Positions 1-6,900 of a stretch of 37,254 nt of DNA are shown in pieces. The DNA is taken from IMG/VR virus record IMGVR_UViG_3300037069_001561, positions 1 through 37,254 of that record; one strand, written 5' to 3'. Each line of letters begins with the position of its first letter. The first letter of the stretch is position 1. The notes under the pieces were generated by a model, which saw nothing but the letters and a program-made list of their open reading frames with translations, was not told where the DNA came from and made no database searches. The translations under genes and the position numbers were made by a program. The stretch is from a virus.

Positions 1-2
1 GG

Positions 3-230
3 TCCATGCGCGGCATCGCGGTGTCGGGCATGGGCATGAAGGCATCCGACTGGCTGGTGATCCCGCTGGACATCAGCTATCACTCGATCGGCCCGCGCGC
101 GATCGACGGAAGCATGGGCGTGGCCGAGTGGGAGCGGCTGTACGGGCGCCAGCTTGACCACCTGAAGAACGTCTGCCGGCTGCTGAAGGTTGACGTGTTC
201 GCCAAGGCCGGAATAACGCTTGACGAGTAG
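3..230 (+). CDS. 3' end of HNH/Ref-like (DUF968-like) nuclease, partial
   Basis: The frame is open from the window edge to a TAG stop at 228-230, so only the C-terminal ~75 residues are present and the true start lies to the left. The visible part reads GMGMKASDWLVIPL, then a tyrosine-histidine pair, then AIDG...WERLYGRQLDHL. This is the order seen at the end of phage HNH-fold proteins of the DUF968/Ref (recombination enhancement function) type, where a short metal-binding stretch precedes a 'W-x-x-x-(Y/F)-G-x-Q' helix. The family call is from pattern memory. Its position directly before recT and a YqaJ exonuclease fits a nuclease role in recombination. The catalytic half is not in the window, so activity cannot be judged. 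Confidence 0.45.
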   Translation, partial: SMRGIAVSGMGMKASDWLVIPLDISYHSIGPRAIDGSMGVAEWERLYGRQLDHLKNVCRLLKVDVFAKAGITLDE

Positions 231-287
231 GTATAGCTTGTGAGATAGTTTCACGAACCAACGCTCAACCAGACCCAGGATATTCCC

Positions 288-1277
288 ATGCCAACCGCAC
301 AGAAAAAGGCAGACCCTATCGCCACGGCGATGGCGGTACTGCAACAGCAGCTTGGCGCCGGTGTCGCGGCCAAGTACAACGCGGCCAAGGTGCTCGATAC
401 GCTGAAGTGGCAGACCGAGAAGGTCTTCGTCCAGCAGATTTTCCAGCGGTCGGAGTTTCTGTGCACCACGCTGCTTGGCGCACCCAACACCCTGCTGTCG
501 GCGCTGCAAACCGCCGCCTCGCTGGGCCTGACGCTCGATCCCACGCAAGGGCTGGCGTTCCTGGTGCCACAGCGGCCGAAGTTCGATCTGCCATTCGAAG
601 TAATACTGAAGGTGTCCTACAAGGGCATGGAGCAAACCGTGCTCCGCTCTGGCACTGTGACGGCGATCACCACCGAACTGGTGTACGAGAACGATACCTT
701 CGACTACGGCTCCAACATCGACGGCCCCTACCTGGCTTTCAAGATGGCCCGTGGCGAGCGTGGTGCGTTGCAGGGCGGATTCTGCCTGGCGCGCTACGCC
801 AACGGCGAGAGGCACGTCGAGTACGTGCCGGTCAAAGACCTTGAGGCGATCGAGGCGGCGGCCAACAAGGCCGCTGGCACCAATGGATCGCCCGCATGGC
901 ACGGCCCGTTCATTGACGAGATGCGCAAGAAGTCGATCGTGCGCCGCGCGGCCAAGCACTGGCCGACCACGCCCACGCTGCAACGGCTGGTGAATACGCT
1001 CGATGCCGAGGCACCGATCCAGTTCAACCAGGAAACGATGGATGCCGAGTGCGTCGAGGTGTTCGGCGACACCGAGGTCAACAAGCTGATGGATACGCTG
1101 TCGGCGATCCCGCCCGAGCAGGCGGCCAAGTGGCTGCACCTGAAGGCGGTCAGCGATGGCTTCACCGACATCCGTAGCGTGCCGCGCGCGCGCTTCGATG
1201 ACTACCGCCAGCAGCTGGCAACCCGCCTGAAGCTGGTGATGGACAAGAAAGCCGAAGCGGCGGAGCACGCGCCATGA
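288..1277 (+). CDS. recT: RecT-family single-strand annealing protein
   Basis: This 329-residue protein matches the RecT family: the region around residues 60-110 (LLSALQTAASLGLTLDP, then LAFLVP, then the VSYKGM motif) and the later DEMRKKSIVRRAAKHWP segment are typical, and length is normal for the family (about 270-330). RecT anneals complementary single-stranded DNA and promotes strand invasion, working with a 5'-3' exonuclease that makes the single strands. That partner is probably the YqaJ-type gene at 1728. ATG 288 is chosen because a CAGGA ribosome binding site lies at 276-280 and the protein start matches the family. The 57-base gap upstream holds a weak possible promoter (TTGACG at 220-225, AGATAG at 243-248). 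The stop overlaps the next start (ATGA), so the genes are translationally coupled. Confidence 0.9.
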   Translation: MPTAQKKADPIATAMAVLQQQLGAGVAAKYNAAKVLDTLKWQTEKVFVQQIFQRSEFLCTTLLGAPNTLLSALQTAASLGLTLDPTQGLAFLVPQRPKFDLPFEVILKVSYKGMEQTVLRSGTVTAITTELVYENDTFDYGSNIDGPYLAFKMARGERGALQGGFCLARYANGERHVEYVPVKDLEAIEAAANKAAGTNGSPAWHGPFIDEMRKKSIVRRAAKHWPTTPTLQRLVNTLDAEAPIQFNQETMDAECVEVFGDTEVNKLMDTLSAIPPEQAAKWLHLKAVSDGFTDIRSVPRARFDDYRQQLATRLKLVMDKKAEAAEHAP

Positions 1278-1480
1278 GTGCCCAACCGAACCACGTGCCA
1301 CGGCGCCGCCCACCGCGCCTGCCTGACACCGTCACCGACCCTACCGTGCGCAGGCTCTGCTGGGGCTGCGCCAAGTCGTTCCCGGTGGCGAAGATGACGC
1401 AGGCGATGTATCGCGGATCGCGCTGCTGGGAGTGCGCCACGTGCGCCGGATCAACCACTGACGAGGACGACGACGCATGA
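1274..1480 (+). CDS. Small zinc-ribbon-like protein
   Basis: This 68-residue protein starts in an ATGA overlap with recT. It has two CxxC pairs (CWGC near residue 30 and CWEC near residue 52, followed by another Cys three residues later), spaced as in small treble-clef or zinc-ribbon proteins. It starts with a basic Pro/Arg-rich stretch and ends in an acidic tail (DEDDDA). Zn-binding is inferred from cysteine spacing alone. Its place between recT and the exonuclease suggests an accessory role in recombination or DNA binding, but no specific function can be assigned. Confidence 0.7.
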   Translation: MSAQPNHVPRRRPPRLPDTVTDPTVRRLCWGCAKSFPVAKMTQAMYRGSRCWECATCAGSTTDEDDDA

Positions 1481-1731
1481 GCAAGCAGATTAACGACGGT
1501 GGGCCGGCGTTTCCGGTGATTCCACCACTTGACCACCAAGGGCTTCCTTCCGACGAATACCCCGACGAAAGTGCCGGCATGACCCTGCGCGACTACTTCG
1601 CGGCGAAGGCGATGCAAGGCCTTTTGGCTGGATTCCCAAAGGGCCACGATATTGTTTTCGATACCGTTGCGAAGTTCTCATACAGCATGGCCGACGCCAT
1701 GCTTGAAGTACGTGAGTACGCAACGTCATGA
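1477..1731 (+). CDS. Conserved small phage protein of unknown function
   Basis: The 84-residue product begins with the pattern INDGGPAFP and continues with GMTLRDYFAAKAMQGLLA, then an alanine-rich amphipathic C-terminal helix (YSMADAMLEVRE). These two blocks recur in small proteins from many temperate phages of Gram-negative bacteria, usually in the early region near recombination or replication genes. No function is known to me. The start overlaps the upstream stop (ATGA), and its own stop overlaps the next start in the same way, so it is co-translated with the recombination genes. Confidence 0.75.
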   Translation: MSKQINDGGPAFPVIPPLDHQGLPSDEYPDESAGMTLRDYFAAKAMQGLLAGFPKGHDIVFDTVAKFSYSMADAMLEVREYATS

Positions 1732-2330
1732 CCACCCACGGCGAGCGCCGCATCGGACTGCTGACAAGCTCTGTCGCGCACGTGGTCATGCACGGCAGCA
1801 CGAAGGCGTGGGAGGCGTTGCGGTGCCAGATGTGGGCCGAAAAGCCGGAGGACTTCGACAACAAGGTGACCACCGGCCCGCGCGCCTACGGCCACGAGCA
1901 CGAGGCGGAAGGCGCGGCGAAGTTTTGGGAACGGCACCCGGAGTACGAGCTTGAGGATGGTGGCTTCCATACCTACAAAGGCGACGGCCCACTAAAGGGC
2001 TGGCTGGGTAGCTCACCGGATCGGCTTGTGACCGAGCTTGGCGTTGTTCGGCACGGTCTGGAAATCAAGTCGCCCACCTCGCCCGAGTCGTTCGCGAACC
2101 ACGGTCTGGTCAAGCATTACGACCAGTGCCAGCACGGCATGCTCGTCACCGGGCTGCCTACCTGGTGGCTGGTGGTGCACCACGGCGAGATGTACGCCGA
2201 GTGCTTCGTCAGCGCCAATCCTGCCTGGCAGGTAGACTACCTACATAAGGCACAACTCTTTCACCGCTTTGTTTATGAAGGGCGCGACGTGAAGCGCCGC
2301 AAGCTATCCGCCAGCGACATGATCGACTAG
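1728..2330 (+). CDS. YqaJ-type viral recombinase / 5'-3' exonuclease
   Basis: This 200-residue protein has the ordered motifs of the YqaJ/lambda-exonuclease branch of the PD-(D/E)xK nuclease superfamily: GHEHE at residues 55-59, SPD at 96-98, EIK at 112-114 (the E-x-K active-site pair), and a QCQ segment at 133-135 corresponding to the conserved glutamine. D98, E112 and K114 are the likely metal and catalytic residues. Such enzymes resect double-stranded ends processively to leave 3' single strands for RecT. With recT 450 bases upstream in the same operon, this is a complete two-component Red/RecET-like system. The start overlaps the upstream stop (ATGA). The length is typical of short phage YqaJ proteins. 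Confidence 0.85.
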   Translation: MTTHGERRIGLLTSSVAHVVMHGSTKAWEALRCQMWAEKPEDFDNKVTTGPRAYGHEHEAEGAAKFWERHPEYELEDGGFHTYKGDGPLKGWLGSSPDRLVTELGVVRHGLEIKSPTSPESFANHGLVKHYDQCQHGMLVTGLPTWWLVVHHGEMYAECFVSANPAWQVDYLHKAQLFHRFVYEGRDVKRRKLSASDMID

Positions 2331-2339
2331 GAGAATCCC

Positions 2340-2951
2340 ATGCCGAAGAAAGAAGCCCACCACGAACTGCCGGTCACCCTGCACACCGAACTGATGGCGC
2401 TGGCAACACTGACCAAAAAGGCGCTCGTGATCGAGGACGACACGGTGGAGTTGCCCGAGGACAAGCTGCCGACCGCGATCAATGCACTGACGCTGGTACG
2501 TGCGCTGGTGCGCGATACCGACGAAGAGGCCAAGGCCAAGGCTGCCGAGGCAATTCCGGAAGCGGTCAAGCTGCGCATCGACACCATCGCCGCCGAGAAG
2601 CGGATCATCACCCGGAGAGCGCAGGAGTTGGAGCACGAACTGGAAAAAGGCCTGGATGGCCTGGTCGCCCAAGGCAAGGTCGCCAAGACCACCGAGACCG
2701 CCGCTGGCTGCCAGCTGTCGCTTGTCGGCAAGCAGAAGGCGGTGGTCACCGACCTTACCCAGGTGCCGGACGAATACTTCGACCGCGTCATCAACTGGGA
2801 TCGCGTCACCGAGCAGCTGGAAAAGGAGCGCGTCGAGAACGAGGCGCGCGCCGTGCTCAAGCTGCCAGCAGTGCCGAGCAAGGTTCCCGGCGTCGCGTTC
2901 ACGACAATCTATACCTACCGAACCCACCAACGCGAACTGATCGAGGAATGA
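2340..2951 (+). CDS. Gp157-like coiled-coil protein
   Basis: The 203-residue product has a strong ribosome binding site (AGGAGA just before ATG 2340). Residues ~60-110 form a charged helical region (EEAKAKAAEAIPEAVK, then EKRIITRRAQELEHELEKGL). The C-terminal half has the order 'K-(x)n-LSLVGKQKAVVTD - VPDEYFDR - VPGVAF' that resembles the Siphovirus Gp157 family, where a coiled coil precedes short beta strands and a 'IPxEY' block. A Gp157 homologue in a Streptococcus phage was linked to phage resistance, but in recombination operons the role is unclear. The family assignment is tentative because the N-terminal part is longer than usual. Confidence 0.55.
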   Translation: MPKKEAHHELPVTLHTELMALATLTKKALVIEDDTVELPEDKLPTAINALTLVRALVRDTDEEAKAKAAEAIPEAVKLRIDTIAAEKRIITRRAQELEHELEKGLDGLVAQGKVAKTTETAAGCQLSLVGKQKAVVTDLTQVPDEYFDRVINWDRVTEQLEKERVENEARAVLKLPAVPSKVPGVAFTTIYTYRTHQRELIEE

Positions 2952-2955
2952 CATC

Positions 2956-3453
2956 ATGGTACGACTCACCTTTGCGCACGCCATGCTGCGGCTCATGGGC
3001 CTGCGCCCCGAGTACGTGGTGCGGTTCCTTCCATCCGATCCGAAACGAACATCGGTGCGCGGTCGCACGGTGCTGGTGACCGAAGACCCCATGATGGCGA
3101 TGGCCTGTTGGGCCAAAGCCACCGACACATCTACGGAGAAAGCCAGTGGCACGTTCTACCTCGCACTCGAAACCAAGCTCGCCGTCGTCCACTGCCGACG
3201 CCACGGCGACCGGTCGCATGCGCCCGCCAAAGAAACCGCCGAGTCGGGCGGCCTATTTAGCGGCCTACCGGAAGCGCCGGAAGACCGATCCGGTACTGCG
3301 CATCCACAAGAAGCTGACGATGCTGCGGCCACGGGAACTGACGGCGCTGGAACGGGCGATCAACACGATGCTCGGGCCGAAGCGGCTGCCGGTGCCCGAA
3401 AATCCGTGGATCGGCGCAAAGTAGTGGCGGCGAGCGAGAAGGGAGAGGCCTGA
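2956..3453 (+). CDS. Hypothetical protein; 3' part overlaps another ORF
   Basis: The 165-codon frame starts 4 bases after the Gp157-like gene and ends in a TGATG overlap with the gene at 3453. Residues 1-95 look like a real protein (basic, with a LVTEDPMMAMACWA block and GTFYLALETKLAVVH), with G/C-rich third codon positions. From about base 3250 the frame turns into Ala/Gly/Asp-rich low-complexity sequence with many T- and A-ending codons, while the +1 frame (next entry) takes on coding character. Either this gene truly overlaps the next by some 280 bases, or its functional part ends early and the tail is passive. I do not recognise the family. Confidence 0.45.
   Translation: MVRLTFAHAMLRLMGLRPEYVVRFLPSDPKRTSVRGRTVLVTEDPMMAMACWAKATDTSTEKASGTFYLALETKLAVVHCRRHGDRSHAPAKETAESGGLFSGLPEAPEDRSGTAHPQEADDAAATGTDGAGTGDQHDARAEAAAGARKSVDRRKVVAASEKGEA
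3146..3424 (+). CDS. Small basic protein overlapping the upstream ORF
   Basis: This frame lies wholly inside the 3' half of the preceding ORF, shifted by +1. It has a GTG start at 3146 with a GGAG ribosome binding site at 3134-3137, or an alternative ATG at 3218 without a clear site. Up to residue ~25 the sequence is Ser/Thr/Pro-rich and unconvincing. From residue 25 it reads as a lysine/arginine-rich helical protein (RAAYLAAYRKRRKTDP, then LRPRELTALERAIN) with high G/C in third positions, which supports real coding. It may be a small nucleic-acid-binding protein, but this rests only on charge. The arrangement could also reflect an ancient frameshift. Confidence 0.45.
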   Translation: MARSTSHSKPSSPSSTADATATGRMRPPKKPPSRAAYLAAYRKRRKTDPVLRIHKKLTMLRPRELTALERAINTMLGPKRLPVPENPWIGAK

Positions 3454-3686
3454 TGCCGAAGAAGCGCACGATCAGGAAGGGCTTCACCCAGGCCACTGGC
3501 CGGGCGATCCTGGCGGCACGGCGCGCGGCGGCCAGGATCGCGCCCAAGCAGGCCAGCGAGGCGCCCGAGCAGCCGACCTACCACAGCCCCAAGGATCACA
3601 CCGACATCGCCAAGCTGATGCGCGCGAAGGCCAAGCGCGAGCGCAAGATGGCGCGCAATCGAGGTGTAGACTCGACCGTGGAATGA
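3453..3686 (+). CDS. Small lysine/arginine-rich protein
   Basis: This 77-residue protein starts at an ATG overlapping the preceding TGA (TGATG), with a GGGAG ribosome binding site at 3444-3448. It is strongly basic (MPKKRTIRKGF at the start, an AILAARRAAARIA helix, and AKAKRERKMARNR near the end). No domain is recognised. The charge suggests nucleic-acid contact, but that is only an inference. It is the last gene of the + strand early operon; the intrinsic terminator at 3855-3885 follows about 170 bases later. Confidence 0.55.
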   Translation: MPKKRTIRKGFTQATGRAILAARRAAARIAPKQASEAPEQPTYHSPKDHTDIAKLMRAKAKRERKMARNRGVDSTVE

Positions 3687-3854
3687 CCAGTGAGCCGCTT
3701 GCGGTTTGCTAACCCACGGGCGGGGTTTGGGGCTAATAAAACCGCCAGTAGAAGGCGCGGGGTTTACCGGGTTCCGGCAACGGCAAACAGCGTTGTCCTG
3801 CCTCGCGAAGTCCTACCGCCGATCGGGCGTGAAGCGAAGGCTTTCTAGGGCCGA

Positions 3855-3885
3855 CCGAGGCTCCCACGCGGAGCCTTGGTTTTTT
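3855..3885 (+). terminator. Intrinsic terminator of the early operon
   Basis: A 10-bp stem (CCGAGGCTCC at 3855-3864 pairing with GGAGCCTTGG at 3870-3879, one G-T wobble) with a 5-base loop is followed immediately by six T residues (3880-3885). This is the textbook form of a rho-independent terminator for + strand transcription and lies downstream of the last early gene. Confidence 0.85.
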
Positions 3886-3900
3886 GTGAAGTCCAGAAAC

Positions 3901-3936
3901 GACAACGCCACGCCCAGGGGGGAGCGTGGCGTTGTC
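3901..3936 (-). terminator. Perfect 13-bp hairpin, likely late-operon terminator
   Basis: GACAACGCCACGC (3901-3913) and its exact complement (3924-3936) flank a 10-base loop, 52 bases beyond the stop of the giant gene. Read on the - strand, the stem is followed by GTTTCT, a weak T tract, so termination there may be imperfect. Its position at the end of the late operon, facing the early terminator, supports a terminator or 3'-end-protecting role. Confidence 0.6.
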
Positions 3937-3987
3937 AACCCGACGACGCACGGCGGAGCGCGTTGGTGTCGGGAAACAGTATCTTAC

Positions 3988-6900
3988 CTAGTAATCGTTA
4001 ATCATGTCCAGCATCGGGCCGAGCTTGTCGAGAATCTTCACGCGCGTGGCGTTCAACGAGTCGAGCCGCTGGCGCTTTTGCTGCGCGGTCATCGTGGGCG
4101 ACTGGTAGACAGCGTTCTCGGCCGAACGGATCACGCTCATCTCCTTGGCGATGGTATGGATCGTGGCGCGGTAGGCAAGCGGAGTCTTGTTGTCATTAAT
4201 CAACGCCTTGGCCTCGTCAATGCGCCCTGTCTTGATGTAGTCGCGGAGCGTGGTGGCGGTCTTGTCGGCCGTGCTTTGCGCGTCGTACAGGGCTTGCAGG
4301 TACTTAGTGCGCGGATCGGTGTTGGCATCGCCAAGCCCAAACGTGCCTTCCAGCGCGCCGATCGCGGAGTTGCCGTAGCGCGAGGCCGGCGCGGCGGGCG
4401 AATGGCCGGTCGCGCGTGCGACGGCGTCAGCCATCATCAGCGCGTAGGTGCCAATGGTGCCGGTGTAGCCCTGAACAAGATGTTGCAGGCGATCGGGCGA
4501 GCGCAGCATGTCCGGCGCCACCGACGGCAACGCCTTGGAGATGGCCTTGATAGTCGGCGACGTGGTTGGCTTGAACTGGTCGGTCGGTAGCTTGTCCTGC
4601 TCGGTCTGGCTGACGATCGGGTTGTTGGTTAGGCTGTCCTGGTTCTCCTGATCCTGGATGTAGGGCGCGACCACCTGCGGCGTCGGGTCGAACTGGAAGA
4701 TACTGAACAGCATGCGGTCAATCGACTGCACGAAAATCTTCTTGGTGTCCTTGCCCTGCATGACGCGCAAGGCGCGCTCCGGCAGGGTGCCCAGCAGCGA
4801 ACCCAACTCGAACGGCTTGGGCAGCATGAAGTGCTGGTCGCCGACGAAAAAGTGGTAGTACATGTCCTTGCTGGCTTCCGGGATACGCTGGAAGCGCGGG
4901 TCTTGCTCGTTGTGCACGGCAAGCAGCGTGCTGGCGGTGGTCAGCGCCGCCGCCTTCAGCAGGAAGCTCATGACGGCCCGCTTCTGCCCGCCATCGACCA
5001 CGTCGCGGCCACGGATGCCCTCGTACAGGCGGTTGAGACCTTGGATGCGCGCGTTCATGAATGGCACTGCGCGGATCAGCAGCTGCATCGCCCGGTTGTC
5101 GCCGCGCATCTGGAAGTTGAGCGTGTTCTGTGCCTGCCAGGCAGCCTCGGCCATCGAGCCGCCTTGCGCCAGGATGTGCTTGGCGATCGTGACGCGGTTG
5201 GTCTGCTCGGACACGAAGCCGATGCGGTGGTAGGCGTGGTACAGCTTTTTCGGGCTGTTCAACAGCGTCAGCTTTTCGTCACCATGCATCTCGGCCAGGT
5301 GCTCGCGCATCTCGTTGACCTTGAAATACTCGTTGCCGTTGTAGCCGGCCACGCGCAGCGCGTTGACGAAGTTGCCGTCGGTATATACCTCCTTTGCACT
5401 GCTAAGCACACCCTTGATGATGTTCGGGTTGGTGCCGGTCTGCATCCACGCGGTGACGCCATCGCGGAACATGTTGCGGTACATGAAGCGCGGATCGAGC
5501 GTGACGCCCATCGTCAGCAGGCGCTTAGGCACGCCCAAGATCACGCCGAGCGCCTTGTCGAACTTGCCAACGTCAGTGAACGCGGTGATCGAGCGCAGCA
5601 GCAGCGGATCGGTCACGCGGTAGTACACCGGCCGGCCCTTTTCCATCACGCTGACCACGTCCGGGCCGACCGGCTTGGACAGCTTGAAGAACGACACCAG
5701 CTTGTCCATGTCTTCCTTCGGCACGTAGTGGGTATAGCGCCCACTTTCGTTCTTGCCACCCACGTGCATGCCGATCTTCGCCAGGGTCTTTTCAATATCG
5801 CCGACCGACAGGTTCACCGGCGAGCCGGGCAGCTTCAGGCGCTCCATGCCCACGCCGTTGGCGACGGCCACCACGCGGCGCATCGCTTCGTTGGAGTAGA
5901 CCTTGTCGAGCACCGCACCGGCGTTCTTGATGATGTTCTCGATGATCGGCTCGGCCTGCCGCGCGCTGCCGTGCAGGCGCATCGAGGTGACCTTCTTGCC
6001 CGACAGGCTCTTGCCCGAGCGCCACTTCTCGCCCTCGGCATTGCCCTTCTCGTCCAGCGCGCGGTAGAACGGCACGTAGCTGTTCTGCTTCCATAGGTCG
6101 GCGGTGTCCTGCGACATCGCGCCGCGATCCACCGCCAGGTCGAGCAGCTGGTGGTTGAACGCGGTGTAGTCGTCCAGCACCTGCTTGAACTGCGGGTACT
6201 GCTTTTCGAGCGACAGCATGGTGTCGATGTCATCCTGCGACATCAGCTTCTCGCGCGGCGTGCCGTCGGCGTTGGTTTGCTGAATCAGTTCCTGCGCGCG
6301 CTTGGCGTAGGCGTAGCCTTCCCACAAGGCATCGAGCGGCTTGCCGTCCGGCGTGTTGTGGTACAGCGGCTTGAAAATCTCCATCAGCCCCTTGCGGCCA
6401 TCCACCGGCACGAAGCTGCCCTTGACGTAGGACGGCACACCGAGCTTCATCACACCGGCAGTGATCTGCTCGTTGTTCTTTGCCATCCAGGCGGCCTTGT
6501 AGGCGCTCTCGCTGGCGTCCAGCAGGTTGCCGCCGGTGATGTTGCGTTCCAGCTTGGCGATCGACGCCAGCGCGTCCACGTAGCTCTGCTTGAGGTCGAG
6601 CGCGGTGTCGCCGGTGACGATGTGGTCGCGGATGTCGCGCATCATCTGCTGCATGCGATCCCACGGGTTCAGGTTGTACTCGCTGTGGGCGATCGTGCGC
6701 TTGAGGATTTCCTCTACCTTCGCGTCGCCCTTGGCCCGGTTGCGCAGCGAGTACATCGGGCTGTCCTGGCCCTGGCTGGCCGGTAGCTCGAAGTGCCCAG
6801 GCGTTTCCCGGAATGGGATGCCTGACGCTTCCAGTGTTCCACGTGAAACATCCTGCTTGCCGATCAGCACGCCATCCTTGCCTTCCTCGCCAGCGAACCG

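Larger units (their letters stand above)
3687..3987 (+). other. Intergenic region between convergent operons
   Basis: No convincing gene is seen in these ~300 bases. The stretch 3701-3745 can fold: GCGGTTT (3701-3707) pairs with AAACCGC (3739-3745), enclosing AACCC/GGGTT, and GGCAACG followed by CGTTGTC about 10 bases later can form another stem around 3775-3800. This could be a structured 3' untranslated region or a small RNA, but there is no tRNA cloverleaf and no clear promoter. The region ends with the two hairpins listed separately, which separate the early and late operons. Confidence 0.5.

Noticed and set aside
2304-3152. - strand open frame of 282 codons over the Gp157-like gene
   Set aside because: It opposes a gene with a strong ribosome binding site and sensible composition; its own product looks like a shadow translation.
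3760-3850. Possible tRNA in the convergent gap (a GGTTCCGGC stretch)
   Set aside because: No acceptor stem, anticodon arm or T-loop of proper form can be drawn around it.
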